The position numbers were made by a program, and so were the translations under genes. From CADEEN01 sp963751775 (lineage in GTDB: Bacteria; Pseudomonadota; Gammaproteobacteria; Burkholderiales; Burkholderiaceae_C): a stretch of DNA of 64,000 nt. The notes under the pieces are model-generated. The model saw only the letters and a program-made list of their open reading frames with translations, did no database searches and was not told the origin of the DNA. The DNA lies in contig CAVVVW010000008.1 in the NCBI GenBank assembly GCA_963751775.1, forward strand, positions 310,001 through 374,000, in the 5' to 3' direction. How positions within the stretch are numbered: position 1 is the first letter of the stretch; each line of letters opens with the position of its first letter. Positions 55,728-64,000 of this stretch are shown here, one piece after another.

Positions 55728-57065
55728 ATGGCCGCGACCTCGCTCGACGCGATTCGCAGTTGCCTCGAGGGGGTGATCCCGGCGACGGTGGCAACCTGCT
55801 CGCTCGCCGGCGTGCCCAACGCCACTTACGTCTCGCAGATGCAGTACGTCGACGCACGGCACGTGGCGCTGTCGTTCCAGTTCTTCAGCAAGACGCGCGA
55901 CAACATCCTCGCCAACCCGCAGGCCACGGCGCTGGTGATCGAGCCGGTGACCGGTGCCTCCTACCGGCTGGACCTGCTGTACCTGCGCACCGAGACCGCG
56001 GGCGCGCTGTTCCAGAGCATGAAGGCCAAGCTCGCGGGCATCGCCTCGCACACCGGCATGAGCGGCGTATTCAAGCTGCAGGGCGCAGACGTCTATCGCG
56101 TGCTCGGTGTCGAGCGCGTCTCCGCACGGGTGATCGACGCGCCGGTACCCCCACGCAACTTGCTCAACGCATTGCGCAACACGAGCATGGTGCTCGCGGA
56201 GTGCACGCGGCTCGATGCGCTTGTCGACCAGACATTGGTCTCGCTCGGCAGCGAGTTCGGTATCGAGCATGCGCTGCTGCTGATGGCCGACGACAGTGCA
56301 CGCCGGCTGTACACGGTGGCGAGCCGCGGCTATGCCGCCACCGGCGTGGGCAGCGAGATCGCCTTTGGCGACGGCGTGATCGGCGTGGCCGCGCAGTACC
56401 GCACGCCGATCCGCATCAGCCACATGACGCTGGAGTACCGCTACGGCCAGGCAGCGCGCGACAGCGCACTCTCGCTCGCCGACGCGCCGGTGCTCGACGT
56501 GGAGATCCCGTTCCCCGGCCTGGCCGAACCGCACAGCCAGCTGGCGGTCCCGATCCTCGCCGCCGGGCGGCTGCTCGGCGTGCTGTGCGTCGAGAGCCGG
56601 CAGGACCTGCGCTTCAGCTACGACGACGAGGACGCGCTGGTGACGCTCGCGGCGCAGATCGGCGTGGCGATCCACGCGATGCAGCAGGAGGCCGAGTCGG
56701 CGAGCGCGCCGCTGCCCTCGGCCGCGGCGCCGCTTCCCGGCGGGCGGCCGATGGAGGTGAAGCACTACGCCGCCAACGACAGCGTGTTCGTCGACGGTGA
56801 GTACCTGATCAAGGGCGTACCGGGGGCGATCCTGTGGAAGCTGCTGCGCACGTCGGTGGAGACCGGACGGCGCGACTTCAGCAACCGCGAACTGCGGATG
56901 TCGCCGGAGCTGAAACTGCCGGAGATCACCGACAACCTGGAGGCGCGGTTGATCCTGTTGCAGCGGCGGCTTGCCGAGCGCTGTCCGCCGTTGTCGATCG
57001 AGAAAACGGGGCGGGGGCAGTTTCGGTTGCGCATCGCCCGCGCGCTCTCGCTCGTGGAGTCTTGA
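55728..57065 (+). CDS. PNPOx-like + GAF domain protein with C-terminal wHTH-like region
   Basis: 445 residues and intact. Residues 1-150 are a split-barrel flavin-binding-like domain (VATCSLAGVPNATYVSQMQY, SFQFFSKTRDNILANPQATA). Residues about 165-330 are a GAF sensor domain (LDALVDQTLVSLGSEFGIEH, GVIGVAAQYRTPIRISHMTL, LAVPILAAGRLLGVLCVESR). The C-terminal 95 residues (KHYAANDSVFVDGEYLIKGV, LWKLLRTSVETGRRDFSNRE) look like a winged-helix DNA-binding or output region. It is a probable redox or nitric-oxide-type sensor, given the hemerythrin and haem-copper-like genes next to it (inference). Confidence 0.75.
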   Translation: MAATSLDAIRSCLEGVIPATVATCSLAGVPNATYVSQMQYVDARHVALSFQFFSKTRDNILANPQATALVIEPVTGASYRLDLLYLRTETAGALFQSMKAKLAGIASHTGMSGVFKLQGADVYRVLGVERVSARVIDAPVPPRNLLNALRNTSMVLAECTRLDALVDQTLVSLGSEFGIEHALLLMADDSARRLYTVASRGYAATGVGSEIAFGDGVIGVAAQYRTPIRISHMTLEYRYGQAARDSALSLADAPVLDVEIPFPGLAEPHSQLAVPILAAGRLLGVLCVESRQDLRFSYDDEDALVTLAAQIGVAIHAMQQEAESASAPLPSAAAPLPGGRPMEVKHYAANDSVFVDGEYLIKGVPGAILWKLLRTSVETGRRDFSNRELRMSPELKLPEITDNLEARLILLQRRLAERCPPLSIEKTGRGQFRLRIARALSLVES

Positions 57066-57119
57066 GCGTCGCGCTGGAAGGCTTGCGCTGCCAACGCGCG
57101 CAACGGCGTCGGCAAGCGC

Positions 57120-57548
57120 TCAAACGGCGTTGCGCAACCCGAGTTCGCCGGCAGGCTGCGCAGCCTGCTGCGAGGCATTCCGATACACCGTCACGACGAA
57201 CGTGACGATGGCCATCAGCATCGCCACACTGCTCGCCGCCACCGCCGGCTCGAACCTCGGATCGCCGAGCAGCAGCCCACCGAGCGACACCGCCATTACC
57301 GGCAGCGCCGCGTTGTAGAGCCAGAAGTGCACCCGCGCCCCGAAGCCTGCGCAGGCCGCCGGGAACAGCCGGTAGACGAAGGCCGTCAGCGCCATCGACA
57401 CCCAGCCCAGCAGGTTGAGGTGCACGTGCACGCCCTTGAGCCGGAAGTCGTGCGAGGCGGCCATGAAGACGCCCAGCGACACCGCGGCGACGAAGTAGAC
57501 GAGTGCGACAAGCACCCAGCGGCGGATGAAGCGGTCCTGCATTTGCAT
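57120..57548 (-). CDS. Small haem-copper-oxidase-like membrane protein
   Basis: 142 residues and intact with four membrane segments: VLVALVYFVAAVSLGVFMAA, KGVHVHLNLLGWVSMALTAF, VHFWLYNAALPVMAVSLGGL and ASSVAMLMAIVTFVVTVYRN. The HVHLNLLGW segment resembles the haem-ligand helix in cbb3/NorB subunit I and in NnrS-like proteins, but the protein is far too short to be an oxidase. Homologs are annotated 'cytochrome-c oxidase'. ATG 57548 has GAGGAGAG upstream. It follows the hemerythrin gene on the same strand, suggesting a shared role in NO or O2 handling. Confidence 0.75.
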   Translation of the reverse strand: MQMQDRFIRRWVLVALVYFVAAVSLGVFMAASHDFRLKGVHVHLNLLGWVSMALTAFVYRLFPAACAGFGARVHFWLYNAALPVMAVSLGGLLLGDPRFEPAVAASSVAMLMAIVTFVVTVYRNASQQAAQPAGELGLRNAV

Positions 57549-57579
57549 ATCGATCTCTCCTCGTGTGCGATGATGAATT

Positions 57580-58233
57580 TCAGAGTCCGAGCGCGACGCT
57601 CAGCTTGCGCCAGTCGCGCCCGCCGAGCAGCGGCCTCAGCAGCCCGAGCGCGCCTTCGAACACCGGCGCCGGCGCGCTGGCGCGCATGCCGCCGAGCATC
57701 GCGGCGCGCTCGGCCGGGTTCATGTGCGGCAGCATCCAGCGCAGCGCGAGACCCATCTCCTGCGGTGTGTGGCGCGCGATGATGGTGTGCTCCAGCGCGC
57801 GCAGTTCGTCATCGCTGTGGGTGGCCCAAAGCACGGCGTTGTGCGCGGTCTCCTCCTCTTCCATGTGCTCGAAGTTGTGCGCGACGAAGGCGCCGAGCGC
57901 GTGGTAGAGCGCGTGCGTGCCCTCGGCGCTGCCCGCGGCACGATCCAGCAGATCGGCAAGCCGGCCGATCGCATCGGCGTGCTGCACGTGGTCGGCGGCG
58001 ATGCTGTCGCTGGAACCCGGGCGCCGGGCTTCCATCGCGGCATGGATCACCTCGTTCTCGTTCTGCAGGTGGTCGGCGCAGATTTCCAGCAGCGCGTGCA
58101 ACTCCTCGGCGACTTCGGCGAACTCGGCCTCGTCGTGCGGATCGACGCGGCCGACGCGCACCAGCGTGTGGGCCATGAAGGCGCGCAGGCCCTTGTGGAT
58201 GAAGGCATAGATGTCGTGGCGGGGGGCGGTCAT
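57580..58233 (-). CDS. Hemerythrin-like domain protein
   Basis: 217 residues and intact. His/Glu ligands in hemerythrin order: DIYAFIHKGLRAFMAHTLVR, LHALLEICADHLQNENEVIH, AADHVQHADAIGRLADLLDR, VAHNFEHMEEEETAHNAVLW. It binds a di-iron site and may sense or store O2 or NO, or repair iron centres (family knowledge). The start at 58233 has GAGGAGAACC upstream. It is probably cotranscribed with the small haem-copper-like gene 31 bp downstream. Confidence 0.83.
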   Translation of the reverse strand: MTAPRHDIYAFIHKGLRAFMAHTLVRVGRVDPHDEAEFAEVAEELHALLEICADHLQNENEVIHAAMEARRPGSSDSIAADHVQHADAIGRLADLLDRAAGSAEGTHALYHALGAFVAHNFEHMEEEETAHNAVLWATHSDDELRALEHTIIARHTPQEMGLALRWMLPHMNPAERAAMLGGMRASAPAPVFEGALGLLRPLLGGRDWRKLSVALGL

Positions 58234-58561
58234 GAGGTTCTCCTCGGTGGTTTCGAAGTGAACGGGATCATCGAAAATTCTCGGGCGCCGCGTTCGTAAA
58301 TCTTTGCTGGCGCAACCCTAAGAATTTGCTAACGCCCTCGCCCGAGAGGCGTCGGCCACGTCCGGCGCGGTTGGAAGCATGCGCGAGACGAGCTGCCGGG
58401 TCGTGCGCCGCGCGAGTGACTAGCACCAACGCGGTGCAACTGCGGTGGATCGGCAAGCGCGAGCGAGAGCGCGTGGCAGTCGTGTCTCCCGACACCGATG
58501 ACGACCGGTTCCAGCGATCGCCTGCTGCGCTCCGCGAGCCGCAGCGGGCGACGCTTGCGGC
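58234..58561. other. Intergenic region between hemerythrin and subtilase genes
   Basis: 328 bp. The 100 bp next to the hemerythrin start (58240-58340) are A/T-rich for this DNA and should contain its promoter. I could not recognise an FNR, NsrR or DNR site. The remainder (58340-58561) is GC-rich with no family-like ORF on either strand. Confidence 0.5.
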
Positions 58562-60198
58562 TCAGTTCTGGCAGCCCGTCGCGGCCAGGCGGTCGTAGGC
58601 GGCCTTGGCCTGCACCAGCCCGAAGCCGAACTCGGGGTCCTTGCCTGGACGGCCGAGCTCCATGGCGCTGGCGTTCAGCACCTGGCGGATCTGCTTGGCG
58701 CTGCACTTCGGGAAATAGCTCCATACCAGCGCGGCAACGCCGGATACGTGCGGCGTTGCCATCGACGTGCCGTTGAAGAAGGCATAGAGGGCAGGATCGG
58801 GTACCACGCTCACCGTGGTGCTCTGGCCGACCAACCCCACCAGCACGTCGCCGATGGCGTTGCTGGTACCGATCGACGGAATGGTCGTCACCGCGTCACC
58901 CAAGGTGCCGAACAGCATGCCGCGCCCCAGGCTGTTGTAGACGACGGCGGCAACGCCGCCATTGGTCTGGCAGCGCAAGACCTTGTCGGCAAAGCTGATC
59001 GCGCCACGCTGGATCAGGCACACCTTGCCACTGACGCCCGCATCATCGGGTCGCCGATGCCGAAGTTGTAGAGCGCCGCAGTGGCACTGAGCCGCGGCGA
59101 ACCGTCCATCGCCGCCGCGTCGTAGTCCGTGCCGCCCACCGAGAACAGCCCAAGGGACGCGATGTTGGGCGGAATCGTCGACAGCGTGGCCACTCCCGGC
59201 GCCGCGATCTCGACGTCGTTGTTGACCTGCGAGAAGCCGGCCCGGACCATGTTCGCGTCGAGTGCGGCGACGGACATCACCTCTTCGTAACCGGCCGGGA
59301 AGGAGGTGCTGGTGTCGCCCGCATTGCCGGCGGCCGCGATGGCCAGCACGCCCTCGTTCAACAGGCTGCGGAACACGCGGCGCTCGGCCTGGCTCGGGTC
59401 TCCGCCGCCGAGCGACATGCTGATGATGTTGGCGCCGGCGTCGGCGCACTTGCCCACCGCATCCATCACCACCGACGACGGCGTCGATCCGCTGGCATCG
59501 AACACCTTGGCGATGTGCAGCTTGATGTGGCCGCCCGGATTCACGCCGACCACGCCGACCGCGCTGCCGCCGCTGCCGCCCTGCGCCGCGATCGTGCCCG
59601 CCACATGGGTGCCATGCGAATTCTCGTCGGAGTCCCAAGTGCCCGAAGCGGTCAGGTTGACGCCGCTGACATTGCCGTTCGCGTAGTTACGGGCCAGATC
59701 CTCGTGGGTGCGGTCGTAGCCCGAATCGACGATGCACAGCTTGCGGTTGCCGGTGAGGGCGTCATTGATTTGATTCGCCTGCACCATCGTGATGCCGTAG
59801 GGCAGCACCTCGGTGCCCGTGGTCGGTGTATCGACGGCGGTCGCAAGGGGCTGGGCCGATGCCTCCATCGTGCGCGTCGGGACACCGAGCAAATGGCGCT
59901 CGACGTCGGGCTCGACGAAATCGACGCTCGGGCTGGCCTGCAGGGCCGCCAGCCCGGCCGTCGGCATGCGCACGGCGAAGGCGCTGGCGCGGCCGAGTTC
60001 GCGCACGATCTCGCCGCCCGCACTCAAAACCATGCGCCGCACCGCAGCGGCGTTGCCGGCCTTGTAGGCCACGATCACCGATTGCGAGCCATTGCCGCTG
60101 TTCGATTTCGGGGCGGTGGCAGCGAAAACGGATATCGACAGGGCCATCACAGCGAGCGCCAACGCGCTGTGAATGACCGCTTTCTTGTGCTTCCTCAT
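58562..60198 (-). CDS. Secreted S8 (subtilisin-like) serine protease with PA insert (frameshift near 59040)
   Basis: About 545 residues. The signal peptide SALALAVMALSISVFAATAP is followed by an inhibitor-I9-like propeptide (SVIVAYKAGNAAAVRRMVLS, PSVDFVEPDVERHLLG). The catalytic triad: Asp in LCIVDSGYDRTHEDLA, His in NSHGTHVAGTIAAQGG, Ser in FFNGTSMATPHVSGVAALVW; oxyanion Asn in LAIAAAGNAGDTS. A protease-associated (PA) domain sits between His and Ser (KVCLIQRGAISFADKVLRCQ). A slip near 59040 lies at the start of the PA domain. Start ATG 60198 with GGAGAG. It is exported, probably degradative, and has no partner genes. Confidence 0.88.
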
Positions 60199-60341
60199 GG
60201 GTTGCTCTCCTGGCAGGGTCGTTGGGAGCGTGACTTTCGCCGCTGGGCAGAGGTCTGGTCTATAAGTGCAATCCACCCCCCTATTTCGACGAGGGGCGCG
60301 CACCTCCTGGGCGCCCGTCGACCGCGCGCGGCGCGGCCACC

Positions 60342-61549
60342 TCACTCGTGGCGCAGCGCCTCGATCGGATCGAGCCGCGCCGCGCGGCGGGCCGGGAAGT
60401 AGCCGAACAGCACGCCGATGGCGGCCGAGAACACGAACGACAGCAGGTTGATCGCCGGGTCGAACAGGAAAGGCACGTGCATCAGGTCGGCCAGCACGAT
60501 CGACGCGCCGGTGGCGATGGCAATGCCCACCAGCCCGCCCAACGCCGCCAGCACCACCGCCTCGATCAGGAACTGCAGCAGCACCTCGCGTTCGAGCGCG
60601 CCGATGGCCAGCCGCAGGCCGATCTCGCGCGTGCGCTCGGTCACGCTGACGAGCATGATGTTCATGATCCCGATGCCGCCCACCAGCAGGCTCACCGCGG
60701 CCACCGCGCCGAGCAGCATGGTCATCACCTGCGTCGTGCCCGACAGCGTCTCGGCGAGTTGCTGGGTGTCGAGGATGTTGAAGTTGTCGTCGTCGGCGTC
60801 GGCGAGCTTGCGCCGCTCGCGCAGCAACTGGCGCAGGCCGGCCTTGAGCCGCGTGCTGTCGCTGCCGTCCTCCATCGACACCTGCAGCGTGTTGATGCGC
60901 CGATTGCCGGTGACGCGGCGCTGCAGCGTCGCCAGCGGCACCAGCACGGTGTCGTCCTGGTCGTTGCCGAATGCCGCCTGCCCCTTGGCGGCGAGCACGC
61001 CGATCACCTCGCAGGAGAACTGCTTGATGCGCAGCTGCTCGCCCAGACCGCGCGTGCCGCCGTAGATCTCGCGCCGCACGGTCTCGCCGATGATGCAGAC
61101 GGCGGCGCCGGCAGTCTGCTCGTCGTCCTCGAACGCGCGCCCGCTGCCGAGTTTCCAGTTGCCGGTGGTCAACCAGGCGTTGCTGCTGCCGGTGACGCTG
61201 GTGGCCCAGTTGCGGCCGTTGCCGACCACCGTGACGCCGGCGCGCGCCTCCGGCGCCACCGCGGCCACGCCGCCGATCTGCGCCAGGATCGCCTGCGCAT
61301 CGGCCTCCTTGAACGACGGCGCGCCGGCCCCGCCTGCGCCGGGCCCCAGGCGCTGGCCCGGGCGCACCATCAGCAGGTTGCTGCCCAGGCTGGAGATCTG
61401 CGTCTGCACCGCCAGCGTCGCGCCGTGGCCCAGCGTCACCATCGTGATCACCGCGCTGACGCCGATGACGATGCCCAGGATGGTCAGGAACGAGCGCAGC
61501 AGGTTGCGGCGGATCGAACGCAGCGCCAGCAGCAGCGTGTTGAGCAGCA

Positions 61550-61550
<1 letters not shown>
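60342..61550 (-). CDS. MacB-type ABC permease subunit
   Basis: 402 residues and intact. MacB-family permease: TM1 (RSFLTILGIVIGVSAVITMV), a large periplasmic domain with SSLGSNLLMVRPGQRLGPGA and AWLTTGNWKLGSGRAFEDDE, and three C-terminal TMs (MLLGAVAAVSLLVGGIGIMN, VSVTERTREIGLRLAIGALE, FSAAIGVLFGYFPARRAARL). The permease and ATPase are separate genes here, with ATGA overlap to the ATPase. With the membrane-fusion protein and outer-membrane factor upstream it forms a tripartite exporter of the macrolide/peptide type. Confidence 0.9.
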
Positions 61551-62283
<733 letters not shown>

Positions 62284-62287
<4 letters not shown>

Positions 62288-63624
62288 TTCGCGGCGGCGG
62301 TCTTCTGGTCGGTGATGACCTGCATGCCGGCCTGCAGCTCGCCGCCGGTGATCTCGGTCATGCGTCCGTCGCTGATGCCGGGCCGCACCGCCACCGGCAC
62401 GGCGGCGCCCTCGCGCAGCACCCAGACCTGGCGCACCGCCGCGGTGCTGGCGCCGGCCGCCGCCGAGCGGCGCGGCGTGCGCGCGATGCGCGGAATCAGG
62501 CTGGAGACGATGCCGCCGCTGGCCGCCGGCGCGGCCGCGCCGGCATCCGCCGCCGTGGGCGCGAAGCGCAGCGCGGCGTTGGGCACCAGCAGCACGTCGT
62601 TGCGCTGGGTGGCGGTGATGGTCGCGGTGGCCGTCATGCCGGGGCGCAGGCTCAGGTCGCTGTTGTCGACGTCGAGATAGGTCAGGTAGGTGACGACGTT
62701 GTCGGTGATCGTCGAGCCGAAACCGACGCGGGTGATGCGCGCCGGAAACCTGCGCCCCGGATAGGCGCTGACCGTGAACGTCGCCTCCTGCCCCAACTTG
62801 ACCGCGCCGACGTCGGCTTCGTCGACATACACCCACAGCCGCAGCCGGGTCAGGTCTTCGGCCACGGTGAACAGCGTGACCGCCTGCAGCGACGCCGCCA
62901 CCGCATTGCCGGGGTCGACGTTGCGCGTCAGCACCGTGCCGTCGGCGGGGGCCGTGATCGAGGCCTTGCCGAGGTTGATCTCGTCGGTCGACAACGCGGC
63001 CTGGGCATCGCTGACATTGGCCCGCGCGCTCGCCTCGTCGGCAATCGCACGCTCGAGCGTCGCGTGGCCGCCGTCGAGCTCGGCCTTGGACGGCACCTTG
63101 CCCCCCGACAGGCGCGCGACCTCCTCGAACCGCGCCTGGCTGGCCCGCGCCTCGTTCACCGTCGCGACGGCCTGCGCGACCTTGGCGTTGGCCGCGGCCA
63201 GCGAGGCCCGCGAGCGCAGGATCTGGTCGCGCAACTTGGCGGTGTCGAGCTCGACCAGCACCTGGCCCTTCTTGACCTTGTCGTTGACGTCGACGTTCAC
63301 ATTGCGCACCGTGCCCGAGAGTTCGCTGCCGATGTTGATTGCCCGCGTCGGCTGCAACGTGCCGTTGGCGGTGACCGTCAGCGTCAGGTTGCCGCGCGTC
63401 ACCGTCTGCGTCGTGTAGCTGGGTGCGGCGGCGGCGGTCGCGCGGCCCTGCCAGTACCACCAGCCGGCCACGGCCAGCACCAGCACCAGCAGGCCGGACC
63501 AAAGCGCCGGCCGGCGGTACCAGCGGTGCGCCGCAGGCTCGTCGAGCAGCGCGGTCAGGCTGGTCGCCGCGGCGGCCGAGGCGGCCGCTGCGCCCTCGCG
63601 CACGGGAACGTCCGGCGGGCTCAC
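62284..63624 (-). CDS. MacA-type periplasmic membrane-fusion protein
   Basis: 446 residues and intact from GTG 63624. The N-terminal membrane anchor is PALWSGLLVLVLAVAGWWYW. The lipoyl/barrel-sandwich part is NGTLQPTRAINIGSELSGTV, with an alpha-hairpin (ASLAAANAKVAQAVATVNEA) and the beta-barrel GQEATFTVSAYPGRRFPARI. It links the MacB-like permease/ATPase to a TolC-type channel (gene at 63745). The start codon lies inside a 62-bp tandem duplication, so the initiation region exists twice. Confidence 0.9.
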
Positions 63625-63744
63625 TGGACTCCCCTCCGCGCTGTGCGCTCCGGGATGAGCGCTTTGGAGCGGCCATGCGCGCTCACTGGACTACCCTCCG
63701 CGCGGTGCGCTCCGGGATGAGCGCTTTGGAGCGGCCATGCGCGC
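63621..63744. repeat. 62-bp tandem duplication spanning the macA start
   Basis: Two head-to-tail copies, 63621-63682 and 63683-63744, differ at two positions. Each copy carries, on the minus strand, GGAGGG(G/T)AGTCCA followed by GTGAG, that is, a Shine-Dalgarno sequence and a GTG. The inner copy starts macA. From the GTG of the outer copy a 20-codon frame runs to a TGA overlapping the macA GTG. Confidence 0.9.
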
Positions 63745-64000
63745 TCATGAGCGGGGCGCCGGCGAGGCCTGCGGCGCGGGTGCCGCCGTCGCGTCGCCGG
63801 TGTCGGCAAGCCAGCCGCCGCCCAGCGCCTTGTACAGGCGCACATGGTCGGCGCTGACGTCGGCGTGCGCACTGGTCATGCTGTCCTGCGTCAGGAGCTG
63901 GCTGCGCTGTGTGTCGAGCACGGTCTGGAAATCCACCAGCCCGCCGTTGAAGCGCTGGCGTGCAAACAGCGCGGCGTTGCCGGCCGCATCGGCAGCCGCC
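63745..64000 (-). CDS. TolC/NodT-family outer-membrane factor, C-terminal part (cut by window end)
   Basis: Only the last 84 codons lie in the window. ALFARQRFNGGLVDFQTVLD, then TQRSQLLTQDSMTSAHADVS and VRLYKALGGGWLAD are the conserved end of NodT-type (RND/MacAB-linked) outer-membrane channels. The Pro/Ala-rich tail ends at 63745. It is upstream of macA in the same operon, separated only by the tandem repeat. Confidence 0.85.
   Translation of the reverse strand, partial: AAADAAGNAALFARQRFNGGLVDFQTVLDTQRSQLLTQDSMTSAHADVSADHVRLYKALGGGWLADTGDATAAPAPQASPAPRS

Overview
The window is GC-rich, about 70% by eye. It reads as a chromosome segment of a betaproteobacterium of the order Burkholderiales, in the Rubrivivax/Leptothrix/Methylibium direction. 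Support for this: small proteins typical of that group (DUF3460, DUF1841, DUF3717+DUF1289, DUF3297), intergenic palindromic elements of the 'CCCCCTCGAGGGGG' type, and close resemblance of several products to Comamonas/Rubrivivax-type enzymes (3-hydroxybenzoate 4-monooxygenase, feruloyl-CoA synthase). The sequence has many apparent single-base indels: about half of the genes continue in another frame after a short break, with the protein family intact on both sides. I treat these as one gene each and name the approximate break points. Consensus error is the simplest explanation.

Layout. 0.4-4.8 kb: hyfE-hyfF-hyfG-hyfI, the end of a hydrogenase-4-like membrane complex whose large subunit lacks the [NiFe] cysteines. 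4.8-5.9 kb: DUF3460 and scpA. 5.9-9.6 kb (minus): a two-component pair, a MaoC dehydratase and an orphan ParA. 9.6-14.4 kb: KefF/KefC, TauE, a RutE-like nitroreductase and small conserved proteins. 14.5-18.7 kb: a truncated ABC binding protein, then a Cpx-like set (CpxA/CpxR-like pair, a Spy/CpxP-like periplasmic protein with a perfect CpxR box upstream) and a lipoprotein. 18.8-31 kb: an aromatic-acid block with MaoC, amidohydrolase, crotonase, feruloyl-CoA synthase, a complete branched-chain-type ABC importer, an acyl-CoA dehydrogenase stub, and a MarR regulator plus 3-hydroxybenzoate 4-monooxygenase (mobR-mobA-like). 31-35 kb: DUF3297, a HicA-like orphan, tryptophanase, a HIG1-type membrane protein and coniferyl aldehyde dehydrogenase. 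35-39 kb (minus): SHP-type cytochrome c, diheme cytochrome c and cytochrome b, followed by a QseB/QseC-like pair. 39-41.7 kb: a PatZ-like acetyltransferase.

41.7-48.0 kb (minus) is the most unusual part. It looks like one operon of seven genes: a pyruvate-dehydrogenase-type E1 alpha subunit with an N-terminal twin-arginine signal, an E1 beta subunit without a signal, a small YgiT-type zinc-finger protein, two tandem paralogous secreted c-type cytochromes, and an MBOAT/SGNH pair of the alginate O-acetylation type. No E2 or E3 is present. My reading is an exported thiamine-diphosphate 2-oxoacid (or acetoin-like) oxidoreductase that passes electrons to c-type cytochromes. The link to the acetyltransferase pair is speculative.

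48.2-64 kb: an ACP-ligase-PlsC fusion protein, a small double-glycine-type peptide ORF, a helix-hairpin-helix PolX-like protein, a CadC-like TPR regulator with a SnoaL-like neighbour (bracketed by a 101-bp repeat), a PNPOx/GAF/haem-copper-like/hemerythrin group, a secreted subtilase, and a MacAB-TolC-type exporter with a 62-bp tandem repeat across the macA start. I saw no rRNA, tRNA, CRISPR array, phage or IS element.
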